Shown: one piece after another, positions 1 to 10,989 of the stretch
Numbering within the stretch: position 1 is the stretch's first letter
How the letters are laid out: each line of letters opens with the position of its first letter
Source of the DNA: Entonaema liquescens
Lineage: Eukaryota > Ascomycota > Sordariomycetes > Xylariales > Xylariaceae
Direction of reading: 5' to 3'
DNA length: 64,000 nt
Assembly (NCBI GenBank): GCA_902805475.1
Contig: CADCSX010000003.1
Location: 2,542,001 to 2,606,000, forward strand
The notes under the pieces: model-generated
Told to the model about the DNA's origin: nothing
Databases searched by the model: none
Seen by the model: only the letters and a program-made list of their open reading frames with translations
Position numbers and translations under genes: made by a program

Positions 1-590
1 AATACCTAGTGTCTGGAAACGGAAAGCCGTGTCTCGTCGAGCTTTGAATATATCTGTCTTTCCATCAGCGTTTTCTATTTTGAGGACCATATATAACCTA
101 CCCTCATATACCTGATATTCTCGCCTCAAATATCTCTTGTAAATCCAGATCCATACCTCTACGTATCTAGGAAGGCACGGGATACACCGCAAGCCAGGTG
201 CACTGAAATACCAAGAACCAAAAGTCGAATACTTACCACTGGCAACTCACCTGACATTGCAACCTACAACAATACCAGCGACATCAGATCTTTCCGACGC
301 AAATACTTATTTATATCGATACCTACCTAAGATACCTGCCCGGGAAATAAGGTAGATCCTACGTCTTAGTGAGATAAACATTTGTTTCTAACCTTTCTAT
401 CAAGTTACACCTAGCCACCTCCACCTCATCAACAACATCAATATCTATTCCAACCATCGTAACTTTACGACCAACACGCTAGTCGGATCTTATCAGTCTT
501 ATTTACACCGCCAACTACATCTCGCAGTTCTAGATTTTAACATAGCAACCTAAGATATTTAGAATTAGGTCTCCATAGCACCCGAGAACA
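1..590. other. upstream region, no gene seen
   Basis: No credible reading frame is visible. The DNA is AT-leaning with many short TACCTA/ATACCT-type motifs, which recur in most intergenic stretches of this window. It ends in the probable leader of the MYND pseudogene that starts at 591. Confidence 0.5.
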
Positions 591-1443
591 ATGTCCCTAA
601 ACCAGTGCGTCGTATGCTGGAAGGAAGGTGGCAAGCTTTGCGTATCGTGCAAGAGCTGCCACTACTGCTCAAAGGAATGCCAGAAGAGCGATTGGAGGTC
701 ATACAAATTGCTGTGCAAGGCCATCGCGACCTAGTCGGAACGACCATCTCCCTTACACATTAGAGCTATCTACTTTCCGCAGGACAAGCCAGACCCAGAG
801 CTTGTCTGGATTCCTTGCTATGAAAATGCCGAGACGCTCGAAGAGCCGAACCACCCAAGTCCAGGTCCCGTTCGAGAAATTCTCGGGTCGTTTTTCAACT
901 CGCAAAAAGTTGAGAGGAACAATGTTCATAAGAAGCGAGCACCACGCATCGTAGATATCTACCATCGCGACATGTTCCGCTTAGATGGGTCGAAGCGCAC
1001 CGAGAGCTTCTACAAGACAGTCGAAATGCACGGCCGTCCGAAGTTTACCTGGAAAGGTTCCTTCTCGTTTTCGGCATTGCCATTGAAGAACCCCCGAAGA
1101 TTCTGATATGCCAGTCTGGCGACATACCGATGCTACGCTAGCAGATTTTCGTGGTGCCATCGATCACTCGCTTGGCTACAACGCATCCGAAGAAGCGAGT
1201 GCCAATCTCGGTGATATTCGTACTCAGACGGCAATTTTTCAGCTTGACCTGGATCCTACGACCAATAATTACCAACTTATCATATAGTAGTCTCTATGGT
1301 TATGGCCGTTAAGGTAAGAGCTACACTTTTCGACCTGATGCCTTTGCTAATAAGTGGAATAGTTCGGAGATGGGCATCGGAGACGTCTTGGCGGATACGT
1401 TGAATTATGACATTCATGGTTTAAGAGTGGACACTGCGCCAGT
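591..1443 (+). pseudogene. MYND zinc-finger protein, decayed
   Basis: ATG at 591 opens a 47-codon frame that is a textbook MYND finger: Cys at residues 6, 9, 17, 20, 26, 30 and 42 with His 24 (motifs CVVC, CVSC, CHYC, SKEC). It stops at TAG 732-734. The same frame continues without a break after the stop into protein-like sequence (PELVWIPCYENAE, then RIVDIYHRDMFRLDG) up to about 1060. The frame then has to shift twice (FLLVFGIAIEEPPK near 1065-1110, then TDATLADFRGAIDHSLGYN from about 1125). A GTAAG...TAG intron-like segment at 1313-1363 is followed by another coding-like piece (MGIGDVLADTLNYDIHGLR) ending at 1443. Coding-like sequence may run on to about 1660. One nonsense codon plus at least two frameshifts make this a pseudogene. 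MYND fingers bind proline-rich peptides in partner proteins; the rest of this protein is not a family I can name. Confidence 0.72.
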
Positions 1444-2056
1444 CTGAGCGCCTGGGTTAGGCGGGGTTCAAACTCGAATAAGCTATGAGCCTATATGGAG
1501 TTCCCAGAAGTTTCGTTGAGTTTTACAAAGGCATATAGAGATATCGGTACGCGAGTGGTCGATGAAGATCTATGGTGGCTCTCGAGTTTGGGGCACTAAG
1601 CAGATGCGTATGAATTTCCAGTACAGGATCATGATTTCTATCCAGTAGTCGACAGACCTTAGGTTTAATCTGGGGACTGGGCAACTAAATATAAGTATTG
1701 CGGTCTCTTTACACCTTCATTCGTTTATAGCAATGTCATTATGGGGCACAATGAGACGAAGTAACCTTGCCCAGATACAACACTAGATATATTCTATAGC
1801 TACATTCCATTTTACCCCTGTATCTATCAGTAATACCCCTGCTTTATTACTCATAAAATAGCCCCCGCATTTGAAATCTACCTATTTGATCCGTGACGGC
1901 GGATGTAGTTTTTGTGCACCGTATAAATTCCGGAATCCCACATTCTGCTTCCGGCTGCTGTCATTAGTACGGAGCGTTGGTAATAACTTTATTTGGTTAC
2001 CAGTCAGACGGGATACAATTTAAAGCTTTTTATGTAACAAGGATATCGCTGCTAAT
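1444..2056. other. intergenic, possible tail of the MYND pseudogene
   Basis: From about 1480 to 1660 one frame reads like degraded protein (YRDIGTRVVDEDLWWL, then a stop), which may be the decayed 3' end of the preceding pseudogene. The remainder up to the SDR start has no gene that I can see. Confidence 0.35.
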
Positions 2057-2944
2057 ATGACTGGTAAATCCGTGCTTATCACTGGTTGCAGTGAAGGAGG
2101 CATCGGCGCCTCCTTAGCCTTTGAGTTTCACGCCCGAGGCTTTCGGGTCTTCGCAACGGCCCGGGACGTGGGTAAGATGAAGTCACTGTCCGAGAAAGGG
2201 ATCGATACCATTGCGCTTGACGTTAACTCCGACGAGTCTATTGCTGCCGCTCTCGCCACCGTGCAAAAGGCTACCGACGGGACTCTCGATTACCTCGTCA
2301 ACAATGCCGGCATCAACCACGTGATGCCCTTCACCGACGCCAAGGTCGACGACCTCAGACACGTTATCAACACCAATATCATGGGAGTCCTGGCAGTCAC
2401 GCATGCCTTCATACCGCTACTTATTAAGTCCCAAGGCACGGTAGCGTCGGTGGGGAGCGTCAACGAGGTCTTCTGCCCGCCGTACCAAGTCGCCTACGAC
2501 GCATCCAAAGCGGCCGTGCACGCCATCTCGCGGGCCCTTCGAGTCGAGCTCGCCCCGCTCGGCGTCAAGTTCGTCACGCTGATCACGGGCAGCGTGAAGT
2601 CCAAGTTATCCGACAACGCGCCGTCGAAGATTCCCGAGGACAGTCTGTACCGCGCTGCGGCGAGCAACATAGAGAACCGAGAGTTCCTCAAGGGTGCGCC
2701 GAGCACCGACACCGACGTGTTCGCGAAGGAAGTAGTGAATGATTTGCTCCGGAAGAACCCGAAGCTGAATATATGGCACGGAGGTATGGTGTGGTTGGCG
2801 TGGATCTTGACCTGGTTTGGGTGGGAGGGCATATTAGTGAGTTTTTCAGGGGTGAAATGATTAAAATTTTGTAGAGCTAACGCTGTTCCTCAGGATTCCA
2901 CGTTGTCCAAACGCAATGGACTTGATAAGGTGCATCGATCATGA
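2057..2944 (+). CDS. short-chain dehydrogenase/reductase, AYR1-like
   Basis: Two exons, 2057-2836 and 2894-2944, encode 276 residues. The intron has donor GTGAGT, branch GCTAAC and acceptor CAG. Reading through it would instead end at 2860 and give a shorter C-terminus, whereas the spliced end (LSKRNGLDKVHRS) looks like the usual tail of this subfamily. Classical SDR signatures are present: cofactor glycine motif TGCSEGGIG at residues 9-17, NNAG near 87, the catalytic Ser in the SVGSVN region, and YDASK (catalytic Tyr and Lys) near 157. The closest relatives I recall are fungal NADPH-dependent 1-acyldihydroxyacetone-phosphate reductases (AYR1), which work in ether lipid and phosphatidate synthesis on ER and lipid droplets. 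The hydrophobic stretch near the end (MVWLAWILTWFGW) would suit a membrane anchor. The SDR class is certain; the substrate is inferred. Confidence 0.85.
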
Positions 2945-3588
2945 CGATGACTCGGTTGCTTCTGGTTAACTAGATAATTATCTGTACCATTTTTCACGAT
3001 CTGGCTTGGAGTTTAAGGGTTTGATTCGGGTTGAAAGGGTATACTAGCGTTGAAATGATGCCAATGATGGTTCGCTAGTTCAATTTGAGAGAACATTCAC
3101 GAAATCACCTGTCCATGCCATCTTTGTACAGGACTTTCCGCGGCCGAATATGGAAACCTAAGGTATGTCCGCAGAAGTCACTACCGCTTCGGCGCTATTT
3201 CTGTGGGCGTTGTCTTTCGAATAGATGGAAGTTACTCTTTTCTTCACATCACTATAGAATGAACACAGTCAACACATACTGCAGCTTAGTATCTTCCGTA
3301 TTCCTTGTGTCACAACTTTTATCGAAAACCACTCAAGCCTTTGTAGATAGCCTGAACAAAACCTTTGTTTCTTTCTTGTTTTGCATCGTTTTCTGCATCC
3401 TCCATAGCAACAATTGTAAGCCCTTGAACAACAGCTTAACCAAATTTTAAACTCATTTGTATAAAATGTCATGCAATCCATCATGTTTGAGTGAGTTGTA
3501 CTTGGTCCTTGACTTTCCTGTTCCTCACATAATCCTTATATACCTAGAAGACGGAAAAATTGAAAAATCATACAACACAACGATAAAC
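2945..3588. other. intergenic, no gene seen
   Basis: Separates the SDR gene from the Nudix gene. A 121-codon open frame at 3085-3450 has no ATG start and no recognisable protein features, so it is not called. Confidence 0.5.
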
Positions 3589-4077
3589 ATGTTCGTCCAG
3601 TGTGCTCAGGGCTGTCGACACTGGGGGCGGAACGGTGCCGCAGGTGTATTGATCTTTCGATGTCTTCCATCAGGCGAAGAGCAAATGCTCCTCGGGCTGA
3701 GATCAGAATACACCGATTACGGCTACAGTTGGGGCACGATAGGAGGAGCCGTGGACGACCATGAAACTCGTAAGCAAGCTATGGAACGAGAAGTGAAGGA
3801 GGAGATTGGAATTGAGTTTGATGAGTTCCTGTGTCATATGGGAAGCACAGTGTATGACCATGGAGGTTGGGCGTACACTACTTTCCTAGCGACACCGTGC
3901 AAAGACTTTGACATATCTGATCTAACACTGAAGACAGATGAGATAGTAAAAGTAGAATGGGTCACACGGAGGGAAATGGACCGGAAAAGGTTACACCCCG
4001 GGTTTAGGGCCTTCGTTGAACACTGGTTGCCTCTTCAAGATTCTCGTTTACCGGTACCGAAAGTCCGTTCACACTGA
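3589..4077 (+). CDS. Nudix hydrolase
   Basis: A single exon of 162 residues from ATG 3589. The frame is open further upstream, but that part does not look like protein, so I start at MFVQCAQGCRHWGRNG. A complete Nudix box (GX5EX7REUXEEXGU) is visible: G-AVDDH-E, seven residues, then REVKEEIGI, at about residues 50-72. It follows a beta-strand region (GAAGVLIFRC...LLGLRS). These residues bind the divalent metal and hydrolyse a nucleoside diphosphate linked to another moiety. Length and layout fit a single-domain Nudix protein; the substrate (nucleotide sugar, capped nucleotide or oxidised nucleotide) cannot be read from the sequence. It stands alone, with a decayed gene on the other strand downstream. 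Confidence 0.85.
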   Translation: MFVQCAQGCRHWGRNGAAGVLIFRCLPSGEEQMLLGLRSEYTDYGYSWGTIGGAVDDHETRKQAMEREVKEEIGIEFDEFLCHMGSTVYDHGGWAYTTFLATPCKDFDISDLTLKTDEIVKVEWVTRREMDRKRLHPGFRAFVEHWLPLQDSRLPVPKVRSH

Positions 4078-4438
4078 TAGGAAGGATATTCCAATACACG
4101 CTTTAGAGATATGGGTGCATAGACTTAATAATCACCTGTAACTCTAGACGAAGTGTAATAATAAACATAGTTACTGCACCAGATTGCCTCATATTAACAA
4201 ATGAATATACCCATAATAGCCTCGTGAATTTCATGTTTACACCCAAAGCCTAGCTCAATGTAGCCTCCTTCAAATGTCAAGGTTAGGATTAGGTACCTGG
4301 TAGTTATAGAAAAACACACCAACTATTTCCGGGTGACCTTGTTAAATTCCTTTTCCCCAAGTACCAATGTCGTACTTATACATTTGTGCTCCAAATATAA
4401 AAAATGATGTGCGGTTATGGCCAACCCTAGGCATTTCA
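4078..4438. other. intergenic, no gene seen
   Basis: AT-leaning spacer between the Nudix gene and the C-terminal end of the minus-strand DUF8021 pseudogene. Nothing recognisable. Confidence 0.5.
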
Positions 4439-5165
4439 TTAGATCTCTTCACGTAGCGGATATAGGGGATAGTCATCGTAAGTGACACTCAAGTCCATCC
4501 CACGCCTAGCATTCACACAAGCGGAGAGTGTATGGACATATCGAATAAACCCGTCTTCAACCCTAAACATGTGACTATCGGGAAGAGGTACCTCTGGCCT
4601 AGACTGATCAAGTTTCGGGAAGCCAAGATACACATTAACCACCCCCAATTATTCATCAATGACATATCGGCGGTCCGTCACCCTAGCATCTATAGGGATG
4701 CCGAGGGGCGGGTATTTTCTCCCGTGCCGTCGAGGTCAGTATACCCCCCACCCACGTTTCAAGAGAAGTCCAGTGCAAGTAACCATCTGCACTGCCAGTG
4801 TCATTGAATCCCCAGTCACCCTTGACGGTCACTATCAACTCAATCGTAGTGATCTTGCTATCTTTAAATAGCATCCTCGTGCCGATTACATATTGCTTTG
4901 GCGTGGTGGCGACAATCATTTCTGTAAATGTGACATAGAGCGTCGTATCATAGATACTAAAAGATCGGTCAGGAGTGATGGGTTTCGATAACATCCCAGT
5001 AGCAATTCCCAAGGGTTTTTCATTCTCGGTATATTCTAGGTCTTCCGCTAGACGCGTTAGGATCTTTGCTTGACCATTGTTTCGAGTGGCAATATACTGG
5101 CTGGTGGCCCTCTCAAGTAAAGTGCGAGGGCAAGTTGCTGAAATGCCCGTGACAAGCTACTAACA
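4439..5165 (-). pseudogene. DUF8021-domain secreted protein, decayed
   Basis: The minus strand from about 5165 to 4750 reads LEYTENEKPLGIATGMLSK, then TELIV-like, YVIGTRML and VKGDWGFNDTG. These are the core motifs I associate with the fungal DUF8021 family, usually secreted proteins of unknown function. No ATG or signal peptide joins this frame: two TAG codons lie directly upstream, so a 5' exon is lost or unrecognised. Near 4745 the frame shifts, and a second segment reads VTDRRYVIDE, a TAA stop, then GVVNVYLGF and HMFRVEDGFIRYVHTL, again typical of the C-terminal half of the family, ending at 4439. The usual central segment between the two halves seems to be missing. At least one frameshift, one stop and a deletion support a pseudogene. 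The family name comes from memory of its motifs. Confidence 0.6.
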
Positions 5166-6331
5166 TATAAAGAAAGCAAGGGGAGCATCTTGCCGTTAAA
5201 TGACTTGTCGCACACTCTAACTATTAAATATTCCCTGAGGTCCTATGGATGTGCTTTAGTATGAATGGTGTGGTTAAGTTCAAATTTCTGTCAAGAATAA
5301 TAGGGGGTGCAAGGACTGGAAAGCAGATGCCACAGCGTTGGGCATGGCAACCAGTATTTACTTTTATAATTGACATCCGTATACTACGAGTATGATCTGG
5401 ATATCAGTACTGGGTTAGTTCGTGCCTATACTGGGGTGCGTCATAAAATGCTACTTATTGCGCCGATGGTTCATTACAATCGCGAACTACTACAAGCTGC
5501 AAAGCATCTACTCCACCGTTCAGATCGGGTCTCTCTAATGCTCTTTCGAGCCTGAATAACGCCCGCTGTTCCTAGACAACGTGTATATATATTACGTAGG
5601 GGCGTTTCCTCGAAATATCAAGCGGTTTCTAGAAAGGAAACCATATCTAGCAGTGATAATGCATACTATATTAGCCTGTCTAGAGAAGTCAGATAGTTAT
5701 CAAACTATCGCAACTTATATGATATACTAGAAAGAAGCAATTAAGTCTCGGTAAGCACCACGACGATGAGCGACAGCTAGAGTTTGGTGGGGAGCCACAG
5801 CCATGCAAAAGATCGATTGTCAGATGACATGAAGTCAGCGGCGTGAAATGCCCCCTTTAGCAAGCCAAGCCGTGCAGTACACAAAATAACTCACAATACC
5901 ACATAGGGATAATTAGAATGAAGAGTGGCCTCACTTTATAGATATCACACTAGAAGCACGGTTTAAGCCGTCATGTAGCATAGGAGCTGAGATGAAATGT
6001 GCGGTTCATAACGCGCGGTTGTGTCTGGGTTGAGTAGTTGGGTTGCGCCTTTCAAGTAGTAAAAAAGGGGGATATCCATGTTTATTGCATCCCTTCCCCC
6101 AAAGCACCACCACAACAGAACCGTGATGGGTTCGGTCCGACACAGCGGGCAAAAGCAGTGGTTGGCTAAGTGATTATCCGAGTCCTAACATACGTCGATA
6201 GAAGGAAGTACCTAGCTATAGATACTAGGTTATATACATTCCTTATCGGTCTACAATAGTCCTGTGCCATAAAAGCCAACCAAGTCATACCCTCCTCCCC
6301 TAACCAACGGCCACTGAGGCGTATTGACTCC
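5166..6331. other. intergenic, no gene seen
   Basis: No supported gene. A short purine run lies near 6061. It may hold the lost 5' exon of the DUF8021 pseudogene, but I could not identify one. Confidence 0.45.
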
Positions 6332-7866
6332 CTAAGGTCTCTGAACAGAAATATGACCGAATCTAGAAGCAGTATTGCGAGCTTCTACGCCGGTTGCCCC
6401 ATTACCAAACGACTTATCCGTAACGCTGATTTTGGGGTCTGTAGAATCATCTATGAATACTTTGATATCCCCACCGACGGCCGTGACTCTGATTCGATAT
6501 TCGGTCTTGAGAGACACTATGCTATCCGCTTTGCCTAGCAATGTCCGTGTTCCGCCGTCCACCTTCTCGAGGATGACCTTGCCAGCCGACGAAATTCCTG
6601 CGTAATACCCCTTGAATTGAGCGGAGCTAGTCGTAAGGTCTGTAGTGCGGAACACAAGCCCGGCATCTCCATCCCCGTAGTCTATCGAGATTGCTGCGTC
6701 GAAAACCAGGTCGGCGAAGTTAGTGTCCAGTAAAGCTTTGGCTTCAGCTGTTTCGGCGACAGTGAGTCGCTCATCCACCACGGACCAATGCCCATCATAT
6801 GTTTTCCAGCCGTACATTTGTCCGTCAGCGAAGTTATCTTTAACGAGCATTTTGACCGGCTGGATCGTCCCGTCGTCGTTGAAGTACATGCGGTCGTACG
6901 CAAGGACACGGTGATCGCCGTCTGTTTCGCTCAGTGGGCGACGGTGGTACACGATGTACCATATATCCGTGTCCGGGACGTGGATAACACCGTTATGCCC
7001 ACTCCCTTTAGCCACTGCATTGTCTTGTTGTAGGATTTTGGCCAGTCGTGTGAAGGGGCCTAGGGGCGAGTTTGACATGGCATATGAAACAGAGTAATCT
7101 GGGCCCGTCCAAACGCCCTCCGACCACATGAAATAGTATACGCCATTACGCTTGAACATTTGAGAACCCTCGACGTAGTTCTGAGGCGTGATTTCTTTGA
7201 ATTGTGTTCCATCATCAAAGGTCCCGATCGAAACCATATCGTCGTTGAGTTTAGCAACGTTAGCATGCGAATGTCCCCCGTAGTATATGTACGCTTGCCC
7301 ATCGTCATCTATAAAGACGTCTTGGTCGATTGGTTGTGCGCCATTGTGATAATCTCCAATTAGGGGGACTCCGATCGCGTCAACATAGGGACCCTCTGGC
7401 TTGTCCGAGACGGCCACTCCAATCCCCCTTCTTTATTCCCATTCTCTTTGATGTCGTTAGCACCAAAGTAGAGATAATATTTGCCGTTGCGAGAAATTGG
7501 TGCTGGAGCCCAGACAGCACCAATAGCCCACGACACATCTGCAGTTGTTAAGATATTGGGATGCTTTGTCCAATGAACTAGGTCCGGGCTAGAGAAAGCA
7601 TCGAGGTATGTCTGCTGCGCATATGCATATGAAGCTGTAGGGAACACCCAATAGAGACCGTCATATATCTCGGTATCTGGATCCGCATACCAGCCATCCA
7701 CAAAAGGATTGCCCGCCTCCGAAGTAGTATAGTCCGGGATGGCTCGGTTGGCTATTGGCAACGTATTCGCGAACTTTGACATGATGAGAGCTGTAATTAG
7801 ACAGACGGAAAAGGTCTTGGAGTATAAGACAGCCATCGAATAAGCAGGCGAGAAAAGAGATGCCAT
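6332..7866 (-). CDS. GH43 family glycoside hydrolase with one frame break
   Basis: Two overlapping frames together give a secreted GH43 enzyme of about 511 residues. ATG at 7866 (or a second Met at 7836) starts a hydrophobic signal-like segment. The catalytic five-bladed propeller then shows the usual acids: Asp in GWYADPDT (base), Asp in IDQDVFID (pKa modulator) and Glu in YVEGSQMF (acid). A C-terminal beta-rich domain (about 180 residues, GDAGLVFRTTD...FKGYYAGIS) resembles an attached sugar-binding or LamG/DUF1080-like module. The family cleaves arabinose, xylose or galactose linkages in plant cell walls; which one is not decided here. The frame breaks at a run of five G (minus strand; 7424-7428): ENGNKEG then GIGVAVSDKPEG joins perfectly if one G is added. 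There are no splice signals there, so this is a one-base deletion or a sequencing error. Confidence 0.85.
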
Positions 7867-8110
7867 AATAATGAGCCTATCAGATCCTAGCCAATACTTG
7901 TGTGTGGGGCCACGATCTATGAGGTTTCTTAGACGATATCGTAGACTACCTATGTAGGTAAATCGTCTAGAGAGACAACAAGTAAATCATGTTCAAGGAA
8001 TGAGAAGATACCAAAATTAAAGAGTTTCTACTATTAATAACGAATCAAAGAGGTATCTGAGCGTGGGAATTGTAAATATTTATACCACAAAAGTTAAATT
8101 CATAATCAAC
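7867..8110. other. upstream region of the GH43 gene
   Basis: AT-rich spacer that should contain the minus-strand GH43 promoter. No clear binding site is asserted. Confidence 0.35.
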
Positions 8111-8509
8111 ATGCCAAGCCCATCGTAGCCACGCGGATACCCCAAGGTTGTCTTAGATGACCACGCCGGCAGAGACAACTTTATAGCTAGGGAGCTATTT
8201 AAATATAAGATTGGTTGAGATGTCCATGAGACTCAATATAGGTGGGGAGCTAAAGAGCACGGTTATCTAACCTTCCTGATGGGGAAATACGCCATGGTGA
8301 AGCAAGTCATTAACGCCGAGCTTAACTACGCTCCCCTCCAAGCATGGGACGTTACTTTATGTTAACATTTGATAAAAGCCTATGGCGAAACTCTGGGTAG
8401 TCCCGAAAGCTTGTCATAGCTATAAAATCGTAAGAATGTCGAGGTGAAGCACTATTACACCGTCGCCCAAGATAGTCCCCTATTCCCACCTATAAACTGC
8501 GATGCCTAG
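8111..8509 (+). pseudogene. unrecognised protein relic with five in-frame stops
   Basis: A single reading frame from ATG 8111 keeps protein-like composition for 132 codons: YPKVVLDDHAGRDNFIAREL, then HGYLTFLMGKYAMVKQVINA, then HLIKAYGETLGSPESLS, then VKHYYTVAQDSPLFPP. It is interrupted by TAG at 8126, TGA at 8216, a TAA after VTLC (8363), and TAG and TAA after SPESLS, before the terminal TAG at 8507. The frame never shifts, so decay was by point substitution, and each stop is one transition from Gln, Arg or Trp. I do not recognise the family. It has no signal peptide. It could be one exon of a larger lost gene. Confidence 0.45.
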
Positions 8510-9455
8510 GTATCTAACCCCTATCTCTAGAATTTCTTTATCTTTCGTATAGGTTACTCTAGAAAGTATCGTGCTTCATACTTCATCACTCGACCCTTTG
8601 ATATACTCAAGATGAATATGTACGAATTATTTTGAGTTACAGGCCCCGCGTATTATGCGGTAATGGATGAAGTACCGCGACCTTTTACATATCAGAGAAA
8701 TAGAAACTATCATATCATCATACCTACATAATAGTCTTAGGGATCAATACAGACTCCAACACTTCAGTAGTTGAAATTATAGTAGATGTGTTCAATCATT
8801 AACGATTGCCATAGCCCAGGCAACAAATAAAGGGATTGGCTTAACATTTAGTCTTGGCACTAAAGATAGTTCGATATGACAGAACTCTCGTGTTATTCGT
8901 TACTTTAACTCACGACTCGCTCTGAGCACCGACTTAATTACTCTGGATAGGTCCTCTACGAGCTCAGATTATCTGATGCTAGGTGTCTCTTTAAATCGTC
9001 TGCCCCGTAGTCTGGCCTTAGCATATACCAAACATAGCTCGGTTCAACCCAACTTAAAACCTACGGAATTTTAAAACAGTCCTGTTAAGGCCAGGAGTCA
9101 TAGACTATTTACCATAGGGGACGCATAACATTTGATGTAAAGGTTTATGCTTATTAATTGGTTCCATAGCTACATCATCCCGTCTCCGTGAGGCGATTGA
9201 GCAACATCGGGGTCTACATTCCGAAATTCCCAAAATGGAACCATCATACAACGAATGGGATTCCATGTTAAACAGCTTAACTGCAACGCGCTATGTGCGA
9301 TTTATTTTTCCTCTTAAAGATAAAAAGTAGAACTCTCCAATTAATATCAATACCATATCAACATCGTAATAGTCTTGGCTTCTTTTCACTAGTGCGCACC
9401 GTAACAGGCATGTGATACGAACGACGATACTAGTTAAAGTCGCACCGTCGCAACA
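8510..9455. other. intergenic, no gene seen
   Basis: AT-leaning sequence without a supported gene. The last 200 bp should hold the promoter of the plus-strand glycosyltransferase-like gene. Confidence 0.45.
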
Positions 9456-10901
9456 ATGGCGCTGCGCCAGCCCAAGATAGCGACCACGCGTCGGCGGGCT
9501 GCGGTACTACTACTCTCCTTGTGCTTCATCAGTCTGCTTGTACTTTCCCACCGCGTCCTACCACCACCCCCTACCCAGGATCCCCAGACACCAAGCTCTC
9601 CGCACCGCCACTCCTCCCTACAGACCCACAACAAAGACCACGACGCAGACGCAGACACAGACATAGACCTATCCAGCGCACGCGCCCCCTTCACACCCTG
9701 GCCGCTCCGCCGCGTCTGCGCCGAGACCACATACGTCCCCGGCCTGACGTTCGTGTGCGACAACAACAGCGGCGGGCCGGGCAACATCCGGAACTACATC
9801 CTGACATGCATACGCTACGCCGTGGACGCAGGAGCCTCGGGGCTCGTCCTGCCGCGCATCCAGGCTCGCGCCCCGGACAACCCGGCGAACCTGTTCGACG
9901 CGTACCGCGCGTTCGGCTACATGTTCGACGAGGCGCACTTCCGGCGCGCGCTGGCGGACGCGTGCCCGCGCGTTGCCGTCTACGCCACGCTCGATGGGGT
10001 GCCTGGCGCGCAGGCCAAAGCGGCCCGGACGAACCGCGGGCTGGAGCACATCGTGGAGCGCGTGACGCCGAAGAACTTCGGGGGCAGTCGAGCGGGGTGC
10101 GACCAGCGGGATGCGAACCGGCATACGGACCGGTTTGGGAGCGCGTTCCGGGAGTGGTTGCGGAGCTCGGCGGCAGAGCGCGGGTGGGCGCCGTCGAACG
10201 ACGTGGACAACCCGCGGCTGATACGCTTTTCGTGGGGCGTGTTGTGGGACTGGCCGGTATACCGGGACGGGCCTGAGTTCGCAAGCACGTTTGGCGGGCT
10301 TCTTAAGATCCGAGATGACATTCTAGATGTCGCAGATGCCATTGTAGCATCGATGCGGACGCTCGCCACTTCTACACGGGGCACCGAGACCGTAGCAGGC
10401 CAATCTTTTCTTGGCGTGCACCTACGCACCGAAGCAGACGCATTATCGCGGTGGCCGTCTTACGAGAACCAGACAAAGGGCTATTTGCGCGAGGCCGCGA
10501 GTCAGGGGTATCAAGGGCGGGCAGCGTATATCGCTTCGGGGAACGAGACAGAAACACGGAAGTTCGGCTCCGAGGCCAAGGCAACTTTACAATTAGACGT
10601 TAGGTCCAAGTACGACTTACTGGATGAGCAAGACGAGAACCTAGAGAAGCTGAAGTCATTCAGCTGGGACCAACAAGCGCTAGTGGATTTTGTGGTGCTA
10701 CTACAATGCGATTATTTCGTTGGGGTAAGCCCAAGCAGTTTTAGTATCAATGTGGCGTTGAAGAGACACTTACAAGGCGAGGGTTTATATACACGACCCT
10801 GGAAAGTTGGAGGACAAGGCGATGGGAGGAGTTGGCTTGTAGGACGCTATGATCGATATTGGGAAGATTGGCTCTTTATGTTCGATGGCATGTGGCCTTA
10901 A
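9456..10901 (+). CDS. GDP-fucose protein O-fucosyltransferase-like type II membrane protein
   Basis: A single exon of 481 residues, with ATG at 9456 in a good context (CAACAATGG). A basic N-terminus (RRR) is followed by one hydrophobic segment at about residues 14-31, then a Pro/Ser/Asp-rich stem, the layout of a Golgi type II enzyme. The lumenal part shows FVCDNNSGGPGNIRNYILTC, then the LVLPRI segment, and later FLGVHLRTEADA and DYFVGVSPSSFS. These correspond to the nucleotide-sugar-binding elements of the fungal O-fucosyltransferase-like family; the HxR-type motif near residue 325 is the usual donor contact. The acceptor is unknown. Codon third positions are strongly GC-rich between about 9690 and 10280 and relax afterwards. 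It converges on CSC1, with only 88 bp between the two stop codons. Confidence 0.75.
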   Translation: MALRQPKIATTRRRAAVLLLSLCFISLLVLSHRVLPPPPTQDPQTPSSPHRHSSLQTHNKDHDADADTDIDLSSARAPFTPWPLRRVCAETTYVPGLTFVCDNNSGGPGNIRNYILTCIRYAVDAGASGLVLPRIQARAPDNPANLFDAYRAFGYMFDEAHFRRALADACPRVAVYATLDGVPGAQAKAARTNRGLEHIVERVTPKNFGGSRAGCDQRDANRHTDRFGSAFREWLRSSAAERGWAPSNDVDNPRLIRFSWGVLWDWPVYRDGPEFASTFGGLLKIRDDILDVADAIVASMRTLATSTRGTETVAGQSFLGVHLRTEADALSRWPSYENQTKGYLREAASQGYQGRAAYIASGNETETRKFGSEAKATLQLDVRSKYDLLDEQDENLEKLKSFSWDQQALVDFVVLLQCDYFVGVSPSSFSINVALKRHLQGEGLYTRPWKVGGQGDGRSWLVGRYDRYWEDWLFMFDGMWP

Positions 10902-10989
10902 TTGAATCCAGAGTACTGTAGTAAAAGCTGATAAATAGCGGGTATAATTCAATCTTTTCATTATAGGGTATTCCTTATTCTCGTCGTCA

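Noticed and set aside
3085..3450. 121-codon open frame on the plus strand
   Set aside because: No ATG at its start, low-complexity composition, no domain or signal, and the overlapping opposite frame is equally open.
9521..10429. Long Arg/Pro/Ala-rich frames on both strands over the fucosyltransferase-like gene
   Set aside because: GC-rich third positions suppress stops in all frames; only the 9456 frame has a membrane anchor and family motifs.
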